A stretch of DNA of 62,033 nt. It comes from Pseudomonadota bacterium (lineage in GTDB: Bacteria; Desulfobacterota; Desulfobulbia; Desulfobulbales; JAGXFP01). The position numbers and the translations under genes were made by a program. The DNA lies in contig JAHJIQ010000057.1 in the NCBI GenBank assembly GCA_018823285.1, forward strand, positions 1 through 62,033, read 5' to 3'. This document shows positions 16,640-25,814 of this stretch, piece after piece (position 1 is the stretch's first letter; each line of letters starts with the position of its first letter). The notes under the pieces were generated by a model. It did not search any database, was not told where the DNA came from, and saw only the letters and a list, made by a program, of their open reading frames with translations.

Positions 16640-17202
16640 TATAAACCTATGCGGAATCCGAATCCAACCCGCGTCTGGGGCTGATTGCGATAGCGGTGTT
16701 TGGGCCAGAGATGAACCTGCCCCGATTTCAGGACCGGCAACTTCCGGCGACTTTCACCGATTTTTTCCGCGGCCAGTGATTCGATGATGCCGACTGCAGT
16801 CAGGTATCGCCCAGGGGCATAGTCAAGGGGTTCAAGAAATTCCGGATACTCGATCATGAACCGTCCGGTCGGCGACTGATACTCATCCGGATTACCATCT
16901 GACCCTAAAGGATAGGAGAGGACCTGGATCCGGGTCACTTTCTCCCCATTGGTAATCTCTACGATAAGCCCTCCCCACTGGACGGTCCTGCCCCGCAGCC
17001 CCTGATAGCCGTCAATTGCCTGAACGGGTAGAACATCACTGTCGACCATGCTGGTATCCAGCGGGCCCGTCACCGCACAGCCTGCCAGAAGCATCAGGAC
17101 TACCGCCACACTTCTGCAGAGATTCCGCTTACAGCGCAATGAAGTATCAGTCGACTTGTTCATCACAGACGAATCTGGAATCATGACGATTTTCCCAGGC
17201 AT
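16639..17202 (-). CDS. Slp-family outer-membrane lipoprotein
   Basis: This is a 187-residue protein with a lipoprotein signal ending LMLLAGC (lipid-bearing C42). It has the Slp-family pattern GRTVQWGGLIVEITNG, a VLSYPLGSDG segment, then GRF...FLEPLDYAPGRYLTAVG. Slp proteins are starvation- or stress-induced lipoproteins of unknown activity held in the outer membrane. The ATG at 17202 touches the stop codon of the upstream two-CW gene, so the two form an operon. Methionines 7 and 14 are alternative starts, and M14 would give a more usual signal length. Confidence 0.82.
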   Translation of the reverse strand: MPGKIVMIPDSSVMNKSTDTSLRCKRNLCRSVAVVLMLLAGCAVTGPLDTSMVDSDVLPVQAIDGYQGLRGRTVQWGGLIVEITNGEKVTRIQVLSYPLGSDGNPDEYQSPTGRFMIEYPEFLEPLDYAPGRYLTAVGIIESLAAEKIGESRRKLPVLKSGQVHLWPKHRYRNQPQTRVGFGFRIGL

Positions 17203-17892
17203 TTAAATCTTGTTCTTCCTTCTCATTCTGCCAAGGATACTGTTGATACTCTCGGAATACTGCCCCTGTTCCTCGTGGACAAGTTTATAGAAATCACAGT
17301 CCTGACAATTTATGATCTTGCTGGCAAAAGTCCCCTGTTTTTCTCCCGAACAGAATGAGCCGCCGATCGCCCAGCAAACTCTGCCACCCATGGTTCCTTC
17401 ATTCATGGCATTGGTAGAAGTTTCTGACCCGACAGGGCACCCTGCAAGCCCCGACACCTCCACCTGGCCTGGCCCTCGGCCGCACTGATGATATTCCCAG
17501 CAGTTTAATTTCCGCAGATGGATACCAATCAGCCCCAATCCTTCGGCAAATTTATGATAGGTCAGCGGCTTTCGCACAAGCGCTGCCTGGCCGGATGGGA
17601 AATCTTTGATTTTCGATAGATAGCTATCGTCATCGGTCAGAAAGATGATCTTCTGCGCAATATCACCGATCACCTGCCTGATCTCTTTGCTCTCTCTCGC
17701 ACTTTTCACGTCGAAAATCAGAATGTCAAATTCCTGCCCCGGAAAACGGGCATCAGCCAGATCTTCCAGGGATCCTTCAGAGACCAGCTGCAAAGAGATA
17801 TTGCGGCTGATACTGCTGAGCAATATCAGGATCCTGGCTGACTCTGCGGAACTCACACTGACAACCTGTGCTTTTAGCGAAAACCTTTCCAT
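17203..17892 (-). CDS. Two-CW domain protein with receiver-like N-terminus
   Basis: This is a 229-residue soluble protein. The N-terminal 120 residues look like a degenerate response-regulator receiver (DILIFDVKSA, then IIFLTDD and VRKPL). The C-terminal half has the two-CW pattern: NCWEYHQCGRGPG, GCPVG, GGRVCWAIGGSFCSG, then NCQDCDFYKLV and EEQG. About eight cysteines there could bind metal or an Fe-S cluster. Two-CW modules are usually attached to kinases or chemoreceptors. Here the module is joined to a receiver-like domain with no effector. The start is ATG 17892 behind GGAGAGG. It is operonic with the Slp lipoprotein. Confidence 0.72.
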   Translation of the reverse strand: MERFSLKAQVVSVSSAESARILILLSSISRNISLQLVSEGSLEDLADARFPGQEFDILIFDVKSARESKEIRQVIGDIAQKIIFLTDDDSYLSKIKDFPSGQAALVRKPLTYHKFAEGLGLIGIHLRKLNCWEYHQCGRGPGQVEVSGLAGCPVGSETSTNAMNEGTMGGRVCWAIGGSFCSGEKQGTFASKIINCQDCDFYKLVHEEQGQYSESINSILGRMRRKNKI

Positions 17893-17996
17893 CACACCCT
17901 CTCCGGATATCCATGAACATCCGACTACCGGTAAAACATCCATCCCTGAACCAGGAACCCACATTGTATCACAGCACCTGACCGCACAGTCAAGAT

Positions 17997-18106
17997 AAAG
18001 CTGAGTTGAGCAGATCGTCTGCTCAAACGAAACTTATACCCGAAGGGTGAAAAGCTGAGTTGAGCAGATCGTCTGCTCAAACGAAACTTATACCCGAAGG
18101 GTGAAA
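17997..18106. repeat. Dispersed intergenic repeat, copy C (two tandem units)
   Basis: Two identical-looking 54-bp units begin at 17997 and 18051. Each has AAAGCTGAGTTGAGCAG, then ATCGT, then CTGCTC, AAACGAAACTTATACCC and GAAGGGTG. This tandem pair shows the repeat unit most clearly. The remaining gap to 18268 holds only a weak 8-bp CAAGCGAC/GTCGCTTG pairing and no gene. Confidence 0.85.
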
Positions 18107-18268
18107 TAATTGAGAAACATAGAACGACTCGGAACGTATCGAAGACACGCCGCGGCGGATAACAAACAGTGAGACTTCAAGCGACGGGAAATGGTCCCAT
18201 CCGGGCGCCTGCACCCCCTTGAGGAGGGCAAACCTGTCGCTTGGGACGTTCACGCTCCGGGCTAACCA

Positions 18269-19042
18269 TCAATCGGATTTCCCGGCCCATCCTATCTCGC
18301 CGGCAGTCAGCGGACCGACAATTGTCCTGGCAAGACCTTCCGGCATCGTTGCTTCATTTTCAGAAAGAGGAATGGTCCCACCCATGATCTCAGCCAGTTT
18401 CTGGGGATACAGGGGAGAAAGATCCGGGTCGGCATAACCTGCCGGATAAAACGGCAGACCGGTTCCGGCGTCATATTTGTCTCTGGCGCCGAGGGTGTGC
18501 AGCATCTCATGGACAATGATCACATTGTTCCGTGATGCCAGACGCCGGTCGGCAAAGGCTTTAACAATACAGACCTGACCCTGCTCAATGCCTACCGAGT
18601 GATCAAGTTCTTTGATGTTCTCGGAATCGTGGTAGAGAACAAAGACCTTGATATTCCCCGGCCCGTCGTAGGTGTCGGCACGCCAGGCCCACCATCTGGT
18701 TTTCAAACTCCAGAGGATGATCTGCAGGACATTTCCCCCAAACGGGGCCGCAGGCGGCAGAGAATCCACCCGGGGTGCGATCTCGACGGTCACCGGTCTG
18801 TCGAGAGTGATCCCGAACCTTTTTCCCTCATCGGCCATGTAGCGTTCAACCGGCTGAAAAACATCGGGGTCAAGGCCTGAGATGTAGTCATCAGCCGCCT
18901 GGCTGTTGTCACCATTGACCGGGTAAATCACAACCTCCAGGGGAATATCCCAGGAAGCACTCCTCTGCTTGGTGAGCCAGGCATTCCCGGCAACAATCAC
19001 CAGGATTACCAGCAGAACTCCAATGCGGACAGCTTTGAACAT
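18269..19042 (-). CDS. Membrane-anchored putative zinc metalloprotease (HExxHxxGxxD)
   Basis: This 257-residue protein has one N-terminal anchor (about 5-22) and an extracytoplasmic domain containing VIIVHEMLHTLGARDKYD. H178, E179 and H182 form a HExxH zinc site, and D188 sits where the third ligand of the HExxHxxGxxH/D type would be. A Met turn is not obvious, though IMGGTIPL near residue 220 is a candidate. The substrate is unknown. ATG 19042 follows the mltB stop by a single base with GGGGAG just upstream, so the two are translationally coupled. That suggests work on or near the cell wall. Confidence 0.65.
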   Translation of the reverse strand: MFKAVRIGVLLVILVIVAGNAWLTKQRSASWDIPLEVVIYPVNGDNSQAADDYISGLDPDVFQPVERYMADEGKRFGITLDRPVTVEIAPRVDSLPPAAPFGGNVLQIILWSLKTRWWAWRADTYDGPGNIKVFVLYHDSENIKELDHSVGIEQGQVCIVKAFADRRLASRNNVIIVHEMLHTLGARDKYDAGTGLPFYPAGYADPDLSPLYPQKLAEIMGGTIPLSENEATMPEGLARTIVGPLTAGEIGWAGKSD

Positions 19043-19043
19043 T

Positions 19044-20027
19044 TCACTCCCCTTTTCCCAGACGGTCGGCAAGAGTCCCTACGGCAACGGCAAAGTAATC
19101 AGACCGATTCCATTTTAAAATAACCCGATAATTATCATAGGCCAGAAACACGCGCTGCCCGTTCTCATCGGGGATGATCAGCGAGGCGGCAAGATCCCGC
19201 CTCGGGAGGGGCGAACCATCGATCCTGCGAGCCCCGAGTTCCCGCCATTCACTGATGGTCATGACCCGGTCGTGCCCGGTAAGAGAGCGGTCAAAACCGG
19301 CAGGCAGTTTTACCTCCCGTCCCCAGGTCTGGTCATCCTGCCAGCCGGAGGAACCGAGATAGTTCCCCCCGGAGGCAAACAGATCGCCAGGATTCCGCCA
19401 CAGATCCACCCGGCCATCACCATCATGATCGACCGCATATTCCCGAAACACCGAAGGCATGAACTGCAGGCCGCCCATCGCGCCGGCCCATGAACCGATC
19501 ATCAGTTCCCGGCTGATGAGACCGTCATCGAGAATATGCAGGGCATGGAGAAGCTCTTTACGAAAATACCTGCCGCGCCTTTCATCAAAGGCAAGAGTCG
19601 CCAGCGAGCCGATAACCGGAAAATCTCCGAATATCCGCCCGAAATCGGTCTCGATCCCCCAGAACGCCACCAGAAATCTCGGCTGCACGCCATACTTCTT
19701 CGCAATTTCGGCCAGAATCTGCCGATGATTTTCGAGCAGTTCCCTGCCTTTCGCAACTCTTGCCTCCGAGACGGTGCGGGCCAGATACGATTCAAGGTCC
19801 AAGGTAAACTCGGGCTGATTCCGATCAAGGGCGATCACTTTCTCCGAGAGGGCAACCCCAGATAAAGCCGTCTCCAAAGTCGCAGCGGAAATCCCCTCCT
19901 GCTGGGCCTCGCGTTGCAATTCCTCCAGCCAGGTAGCGAAATCAAGGGCCACCATTGCCGACCCCGGATGGAACAGACACAGAACAACCAGCATGGCCAA
20001 AACGGACTTCCCGCACCATTCGGGCAT
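19044..20027 (-). CDS. Lytic murein transglycosylase, MltB family
   Basis: This is a periplasmic enzyme of about 327 residues that cleaves peptidoglycan glycan strands to 1,6-anhydro ends. It has a signal peptide (KSVLAMLVVLCLFHPGSA), then the SLT2/MltB domain with FWGIETDFGRIFG, whose Glu is the catalytic acid, and GAMGGLQFMPS, YAVDHDGDGRVDLW and GGNYLGSSGW. The start is uncertain. ATG 20027 gives the best signal peptide, but it and its upstream region lie in a decayed copy of the dispersed repeat with no clear ribosome site. An in-frame GTG at 20117 has a weak AGGGA. It is coupled to the downstream metalloprotease gene. Confidence 0.88.
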   Translation of the reverse strand: MPEWCGKSVLAMLVVLCLFHPGSAMVALDFATWLEELQREAQQEGISAATLETALSGVALSEKVIALDRNQPEFTLDLESYLARTVSEARVAKGRELLENHRQILAEIAKKYGVQPRFLVAFWGIETDFGRIFGDFPVIGSLATLAFDERRGRYFRKELLHALHILDDGLISRELMIGSWAGAMGGLQFMPSVFREYAVDHDGDGRVDLWRNPGDLFASGGNYLGSSGWQDDQTWGREVKLPAGFDRSLTGHDRVMTISEWRELGARRIDGSPLPRRDLAASLIIPDENGQRVFLAYDNYRVILKWNRSDYFAVAVGTLADRLGKGE

Positions 20028-20064
20028 AAGTTTCACACGAGCAGCCGAGCCACCCAACCCAGCT
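20014..20064. repeat. Dispersed intergenic repeat, decayed copy at the mltB start
   Basis: On the minus strand this stretch reads AGCTGGGTTGGGTGGCTC, then GGCTGCTCGTGTGAAACTT, then ATGCCCGAATGGTG. It matches the order of boxes in copies C, D and F with several changes. The repeat contains the likely start codon of mltB. Confidence 0.6.
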
Positions 20065-20344
20065 ATAAAACAACAAACTCCAGTCATAATTCCCAGCCTG
20101 TTTTGCGTTGACTTCACAATTAATCCCTATCATATACCAGATGTATTGACACATGCTATCCGAAGAGGAAAAAAAATGCCTCCTCCCCTTAAATAGTAAT
20201 CGAAGGGAAATTATCGCCTACATTTAAATAACGCTTGGCAAGAAAAAATATTCAGGATAACAAATGGTTATGATCCAAACACAAAAAATCGGTCGGGGAA
20301 AAGCACAGCGCCAAAGAGGCATATGCTGCGGTTGCAATAACTCC

Positions 20345-20373
20345 TTGCATTTATGGACAAATGTATTTACTGT
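20345..20373 (+). promoter_or_regulatory. Candidate promoter upstream of the Abi_2 gene
   Basis: TTGCAT (20345-20350), a 17-nt spacer and TACTGT (20368-20373) give a plausible sigma-70 promoter that would start RNA near 20380. The region from 20065 to 20344 otherwise shows no gene. Confidence 0.4.
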
Positions 20374-20379
20374 ATTCCA

Positions 20380-20455
20380 AGTCACGCACCAATACTCGAA
20401 CAACACCCCCCACGCATCCCGTAAGCTCTGCGCACCATGGGGGGTTACTTTTTTT
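20380..20455 (+). ncRNA. Candidate small RNA leader of the Abi_2 gene (abiF-RNA-like position)
   Basis: A short transcript from the promoter at 20345-20373 would end in a GC-rich stem, CCCCCCA (20406-20412) with TGGGGGG (20438-20444), that encloses a CGCA/TGCG pair and is followed by TTAC and seven T. This looks like an intrinsic terminator 13 nt before the Abi_2 ATG. A conserved structured RNA (the abiF motif) is known upstream of Abi_2/AbiF genes. I cannot confirm that the fold matches the published model. Confidence 0.45.
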
Positions 20456-20468
20456 CAGGGGGTAAAGA

Positions 20469-21365
20469 ATGCGTTTTAATAAACCCCCGAAGACCTTTGC
20501 TGAACAGGTGGAACTTCTCGTCACTCGCGGGATGGAGATTGAAGATCCATTACGTGCCGAGCGCTACCTTTCCCACCTGAACTATTACCGCCTTGCGGCC
20601 TACTGGCTACCCTACGAGCAAGACCATCCCACCCATCGTTTCCGGCCCGGCACCAGCTTCAATACCGTTCTCGAACACTATATTTTCGATAGGGAACTGC
20701 GATTGCTGGTTATGGATGCCATCGAGCGGCTAGAGGTCTCCTTGCGCACCCGCTGGGCCTATCATCTTTCCCATTCCTACGGCCCCCACGCCCATCTTGA
20801 CGGCGGCATCTTCAAAAAGGGCCGCTGGTCACACCCGGACAATGTGCAAAATTTGAAGGATGTGGTCCGAGCCAGTTCAGAGGTCTTCATCCGCCATTTT
20901 TACACCTATGATGAAGAGTTGCCGCCTTTGTGGGCCGTCTGCGAAATTATGACCCTAGGTCAGCTTTCAAAGTGGTACGCCAATCTGCGCCATGGCCGGG
21001 ACCGCAACGCCATCGCCGGCGCATACGGACTCGACGAAGTCAACCTGACCTCCTTCCTGCACCACTTGAGCATCGTCCGAAACCTCTGCGCCCATCATTC
21101 CCGCCTCTGGAACAGGGAGTTCACCTTCTCCTGGAAACTGCCCCAGGTGAAACCGGCGGGCCTGGCGGAGAATTTCAATACCACAGATGGCAAAAGGCTT
21201 TACAACACACTGGTCATGCTGGCCCATCTCCTGGACCGGATCAACCCCCATAGCTGGAAGAAGCGTTTGGGAGCGCTACTGGCCAAACATCCCGAGGTGC
21301 GCGAAACCAATATGGGTTTCCCCATTGATTGGCGGGAGCGGTCGATCTGGAGGGGGCAAGTATGA
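20469..21365 (+). CDS. Abi_2 (AbiF/AbiD) family abortive-infection protein
   Basis: This is a 298-residue protein with the Abi_2 signature [16 protein letters not shown] near residue 35-50. It also has the HEPN-type RNase motif R-x4-H in [11 protein letters not shown] (R204, H209). Abi_2 proteins are anti-phage toxins thought to cleave RNA and block growth of infected cells. AGGGGG lies 6 nt before the ATG. A candidate terminator-ended small RNA lies just upstream. The next gene starts 16 nt after the stop, and the three genes to 27837 look like one operon. Confidence 0.85.
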   Translation: MRFNKPPKTFAEQVELLVTRGMEIEDPLRAERYLSHLNYYRLAAYWLPYEQDHPTHRFRPGTSFNTVLEHYIFDRELRLLVMDAIERLEVSLRTRWAYHLSHSYGPHAHLDGGIFKKGRWSHPDNVQNLKDVVRASSEVFIRHFYTYDEELPPLWAVCEIMTLGQLSKWYANLRHGRDRNAIAGAYGLDEVNLTSFLHHLSIVRNLCAHHSRLWNREFTFSWKLPQVKPAGLAENFNTTDGKRLYNTLVMLAHLLDRINPHSWKKRLGALLAKHPEVRETNMGFPIDWRERSIWRGQV

Positions 21366-21380
21366 AGCCGGGAGCGCAAA

Positions 21381-24300
21381 GTGCCCAAGAAAATCACTAA
21401 AAACCAAGAGGACGGAAACATTGGCGAAAAGGATTTTGAATCCTGGGCCACGAAAATGCATTGGCATCCCACAAAACTGTCTCCTGATAATGGAATTGAC
21501 TATGTTTGCCAAATAAGGGGAAAACAACTCGGCACTGTTACATACGAAATGCCTGGCAGTACACTAAATGTCTCTGTTCGATCTACCCATAAAAATTCTC
21601 AATTTGTCAAAATTGATCGTAACGATGCCGAACTCATGTTTACCTCGGCTTCTCCGATGGTGTTTGCACTTGTTCAAAGAGCTCCGCAAGGTGAGTTAGA
21701 GTTAGGGAAAATTTCAATCAAATTCCCGGATGAAAAATTTCTTGAGATAATCGAAACCTTTTTAGATGGTCATAAATCCAGTCTGCCGATTCGGTTTTCA
21801 GAAGCGATTTCTGACCCTGAAGAAATCCGGAAAAGATTAGATGAGCTTTTAAAACAACCTTATAAAGACCAGATTACCCGTGCTGTGTTACAAAATCTGC
21901 TCAAACGTCATTTTGATAAACCCCAAGTTGAGATCGTTCGTTCTGCCTCAAGTGAAATAGCAATTGTCCACTCCAAAGATGAAATTGGCCTATGGGATAA
22001 CACGCTAAATCCTGAAATTGACAAATTGTGCGGCAAATTGGGGATGAATGTGGTCTTTACCCCAACTTCCCTTATCTCTGCTGTATTCACCAGCAATCAA
22101 CCCCCAAAAAATTTCCGCATCGAATCATTCGAACAACACGCTTTCCCTTTATATAGTACTGATGAAACAAGACGAGACAGCAAATTAAAGAATGAAAAGT
22201 TCTGTTATAAGGACTTGATCAACGAGGAGTTGTCTTTATGGAACTATGCCAATGCTCTTACCTATGCAGATCAGATGGAGCGAGAAATTGTAGGAGAAGA
22301 AGCTAATCTCTCTTTGCTCAGCCAAGAGCAACTTTTCCTCTTGTCCAGGGTCCATCTCGTTTGCGCGGAAGTCAACCCCCCAAACCGACGAAAGCATCTC
22401 GACAAGGCCGAAACAATCCTCAACCAAATACACTCATCTCCACCGGACTCAATCAACCCCGCTCTTGTAGCCGACATTGCCGCTCTCGAACAATCCATTG
22501 TCTATCAGGAATTAGGGCCGGAACAGGCCTTGATCGGCCTTGCCGGGAAAACTACACCTTATGCCATCCGCATCCAGGTGGCGATCCTTATCAACCAACA
22601 GAAATATGAACAGGCTATCGATCTGGTTGAAAATCAACCTCCTGAAGAAATCTGGTGCGATTTGGCTATTAAGGCCTTTATCCTCACCGGACGGTTGAAA
22701 GATGCCGAATCGTTGCTGCAGTTTGCGGCCCAGCTCTCAAACAAGGCCAAATATGTACAATGTATTGTCAGTTATGCCGGGGCACTGTTCGAAAGGGCTT
22801 TAGCAGGACGGGTGAAGGGGGCGATCATTCACCCAGGAGATTTGACGTCAGAAGAACGGAAAAATCTCGGTGCAGCCCTGGAAACGATCCAACCGGTCCT
22901 GGAGCCAATTGTTAAATCAGGACAGATCGAATCCAAGCTTTCTCTTGTGGCTGTATGTATTGCCATACGGGCGAGTTATCTTCTGGGGGAACAAACCAAA
23001 ACGGGTGAGCTGTTCCAGCTCATATATCGATGGGTTCCTGTCGCAATAGAGGCGGCGCAGTTTGTGATCAGTCATATTGTCGAGGCGCCACCGGATCTTG
23101 CCGATCGGCTTCGTGATGAACATCCAGGTGATATTGAAGCCAATTTCATGGCTGCTGTGGTGCTGACAAACAGTTTTAACAGACATGAAGAGGCTCTTGC
23201 CCAGATAGTGAAATGCCTCGAACTTGCCCCGCCGTCGCCACAGGAGAAAGATATTTCGCTGCTGCTCCTCCAGCTCTGGCAGGACCTGTCTGGAGCGAAG
23301 AAGGAAGAGAGCGAAAAAATTCTGGAATCGCTGTCAGAGCGTGATCTTCAACTCCGGGCTTTGTTTAAGGCGACCAAGGCACTCCATGCAAATGACCCTA
23401 AATCCGTACTGCGGGCACTTGCTCGGGTAAAAGATGAAAATAATCACATCTGGCTCCAGCTTCGAGCGAATGCCCTGTTGCAACTCCGGCGAGGAAAAGA
23501 GGCGCTTAAGGATCTGATAGCCCTGGCTAAAAAAAGCCCGAATCCTTTTATCCTGTTACAGACCGCGACTGTCGCATATCACGAAAAAGAATATGCCATT
23601 GCCGCAAACCATTATGAACGTGTTTTGAGGCTTTTCGAGGATCAACTTGCGCCAGACGTTAAATTGGATGCCCACGGAAAACTGGCCTACCTCCACGCAC
23701 AACACTTACGTGACCTTGCCAAGGCAGTAGAGCATCTCCGAGTCCTACATGCAGCCGAGCCGGAAGATGTAAGACATACTGTCAATCTTGCCGCTTGCCT
23801 CTCTCAACTCTTCCGGCCACAGGAAAGCCTGGCCTTATACGATGAAGCATGTCGCATGGATAACCCGTCAATTCAGGCTGTCCTGGGGCGCGTCTCGGTT
23901 TTGCGCGGAATCGGTAAACCTGACGCGGCTCTTTCGTCGTTTTTGGACAATCGCATCCGGTTCAGCAGCGATATTGAATTTCTCATTACCTTGATGAATG
24001 TTGCTTATGAGGCAGGTGATGAGGCTGTTGCGGACAATGTATTAAAAGATCTGCAAGGTCTTCAGGGAGCAACAGAAGGAGTCGAACAGCCCTTCCGGAT
24101 GGTACCCCAGGAAGAAGGGCTGGCATTGCTGAAGAACCAAGTAGAGGCAAGCGGGCAGTGGAATGAAAAACTCCATGGGGAGATGCTGCATGGACGGATG
24201 CCCTGGGTCTGGGCGGACCAGGAATCCGGCATCGCCATCTATTCGGCCTGGCGGGTAAGAACTCACGAAACGGCATGGCTTGGTGATTCTCCGATTAACA

Positions 24301-25814
24301 GGGCAAATTTCAGCATCTATTCGACAAACTTTTTCCACCCGCAGCCTTCTGAGAGGGGGCAGCGGGAATTACTGCCACTCGAATGTCCACCACCCGGGAC
24401 AACGGTGGTGGCGGATCTGTCCGCTCTGATCACCTTGCACCGGCTGGGGCTCCTGGAGATGACGGCCAACTATTTCGGAGAGGTTCTTGTCCCAGAAGGA
24501 TATCTACCTCACGTATTGGAAGATAGTCGCAAAATGGTCCTCTCGCAGAGAACCAGGCGGATTAACGGGGAAAAGATTTGGCAGCAGTTGGAAAGTAGGA
24601 ACATTACCGTACTGGATGAAACGCGTCTGGCTGAGCCAACCATGGTGTTTGTTGATGAGTACAGTGAACCAGAGGACCATTGTTATCGAATATATGACTT
24701 GCTTCTGCCGTTATATCAGGCAGGGGTCTTGAGTGACTGTGTCTATGGGAAGATTTCGTCACTCCCCCGGAAGGAGTCGGCGGTGGATGAGGATCATCCG
24801 GAACTTGGCCAACTGCAAGATATTCTCATCGGGGACTTGACCCTGGCAACCTTGGCTCAGTTCGATTGTTTGGAGGCCGTGATAAAGTTTTACACGGTTC
24901 ATACTTCCAAGGAGTCGGCAGATAGAATCCAACAAGGACTTAACTCTATTCGGCTCCAGGAAGAAACAAGGCAGCTGCATATAGCCCTCTGGAGTCGACT
25001 CCGGGATGATCCCCGCTTCCGGTTCGTGGCGCAGTACGATGAGATGGGGCAGCCGGAAGGCTCTCAATCATCGCCCGATATACTTGCCTTTCTAGGGTGT
25101 ATGGTCGCTTTGAAGGCGAAAGCGCCACTCCTGGCGGATGACCGGGTATGCCAGGCCATGGTGATGAACGAACGAAAAGAGGCGGAATATCCTTCCTTCG
25201 GGGCCGTACAGCTCATCTCAAGTCTTACGACTGCGGGGCGGTTGGCGCCGGACAAGGCAGCTGAAGCCATCCTGCGGCTCATGCAGTGGCGCTATCGATT
25301 TATCCTGCCGACGGCAACCATGCTCAAGGCCATTGCCGACAATTACCGCTTTCACCCTCCAGGCAGTCCCTTGCAAAAGGTTGCTGAATATGCCCATGAC
25401 TGCATGCGGGACCGTGGGCTATTCGCAGGTGATGAGACGAAAAAAGGGGAATCAATGGCAACAAAGCTTTATATGTCCTGGGTTTACTTGGTTTCCGATT
25501 TTATTGTCTCCATCTGGCAAGATTTGACATACCCGGAGGATGTGGCCACGAGACTGACCGAGTGGTGCGTTCGGGAACTTCTCCCATCCCCGCCTTATTC
25601 AATCAAGGGGATCATGAAGGCACGACTGGGAGAGATTACACCGTTATTTGTGCTGTCGCATACCCTTACCAACACCAGCATCCAGACCGAGGCCGTGCGC
25701 ACCCCAGAGGCAATTACAGCAATCAAGGCGGCCCTGGGGTTGGACGACGAAGAATATCTCAATATAGTGACGGAAATACTCAATGTCAGCGGAAAACAAA
25801 TCCATCACTCCTGA
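21381..25814 (+). CDS. Large DUF4365-TPR-PIN-like protein, probable defence effector
   Basis: This is a 1477-residue protein from a GTG start with GGGAG 6 nt upstream. Residues 12-140 resemble DUF4365, a restriction-nuclease-like fold (EKDFESWA, DNGIDYVCQI, and VSVRST where QVK is usual). Residues about 280-960 are helical repeats of TPR type. From about 1005 there is a PIN-like nuclease region: VVADLSALITLHRLGLLEM gives the first Asp, and PLLADDRVCQAM near 1247 gives later acids. The first kilobase is clearly AT-richer than the flanks, a sign of transfer or of a mosaic origin. It is operonic with the Abi_2 gene and overlaps the next gene by 32 nt. An RNA- or DNA-cleaving sensor-effector role is inferred. 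Confidence 0.7.
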   Translation: MPKKITKNQEDGNIGEKDFESWATKMHWHPTKLSPDNGIDYVCQIRGKQLGTVTYEMPGSTLNVSVRSTHKNSQFVKIDRNDAELMFTSASPMVFALVQRAPQGELELGKISIKFPDEKFLEIIETFLDGHKSSLPIRFSEAISDPEEIRKRLDELLKQPYKDQITRAVLQNLLKRHFDKPQVEIVRSASSEIAIVHSKDEIGLWDNTLNPEIDKLCGKLGMNVVFTPTSLISAVFTSNQPPKNFRIESFEQHAFPLYSTDETRRDSKLKNEKFCYKDLINEELSLWNYANALTYADQMEREIVGEEANLSLLSQEQLFLLSRVHLVCAEVNPPNRRKHLDKAETILNQIHSSPPDSINPALVADIAALEQSIVYQELGPEQALIGLAGKTTPYAIRIQVAILINQQKYEQAIDLVENQPPEEIWCDLAIKAFILTGRLKDAESLLQFAAQLSNKAKYVQCIVSYAGALFERALAGRVKGAIIHPGDLTSEERKNLGAALETIQPVLEPIVKSGQIESKLSLVAVCIAIRASYLLGEQTKTGELFQLIYRWVPVAIEAAQFVISHIVEAPPDLADRLRDEHPGDIEANFMAAVVLTNSFNRHEEALAQIVKCLELAPPSPQEKDISLLLLQLWQDLSGAKKEESEKILESLSERDLQLRALFKATKALHANDPKSVLRALARVKDENNHIWLQLRANALLQLRRGKEALKDLIALAKKSPNPFILLQTATVAYHEKEYAIAANHYERVLRLFEDQLAPDVKLDAHGKLAYLHAQHLRDLAKAVEHLRVLHAAEPEDVRHTVNLAACLSQLFRPQESLALYDEACRMDNPSIQAVLGRVSVLRGIGKPDAALSSFLDNRIRFSSDIEFLITLMNVAYEAGDEAVADNVLKDLQGLQGATEGVEQPFRMVPQEEGLALLKNQVEASGQWNEKLHGEMLHGRMPWVWADQESGIAIYSAWRVRTHETAWLGDSPINRANFSIYSTNFFHPQPSERGQRELLPLECPPPGTTVVADLSALITLHRLGLLEMTANYFGEVLVPEGYLPHVLEDSRKMVLSQRTRRINGEKIWQQLESRNITVLDETRLAEPTMVFVDEYSEPEDHCYRIYDLLLPLYQAGVLSDCVYGKISSLPRKESAVDEDHPELGQLQDILIGDLTLATLAQFDCLEAVIKFYTVHTSKESADRIQQGLNSIRLQEETRQLHIALWSRLRDDPRFRFVAQYDEMGQPEGSQSSPDILAFLGCMVALKAKAPLLADDRVCQAMVMNERKEAEYPSFGAVQLISSLTTAGRLAPDKAAEAILRLMQWRYRFILPTATMLKAIADNYRFHPPGSPLQKVAEYAHDCMRDRGLFAGDETKKGESMATKLYMSWVYLVSDFIVSIWQDLTYPEDVATRLTEWCVRELLPSPPYSIKGIMKARLGEITPLFVLSHTLTNTSIQTEAVRTPEAITAIKAALGLDDEEYLNIVTEILNVSGKQIHHS

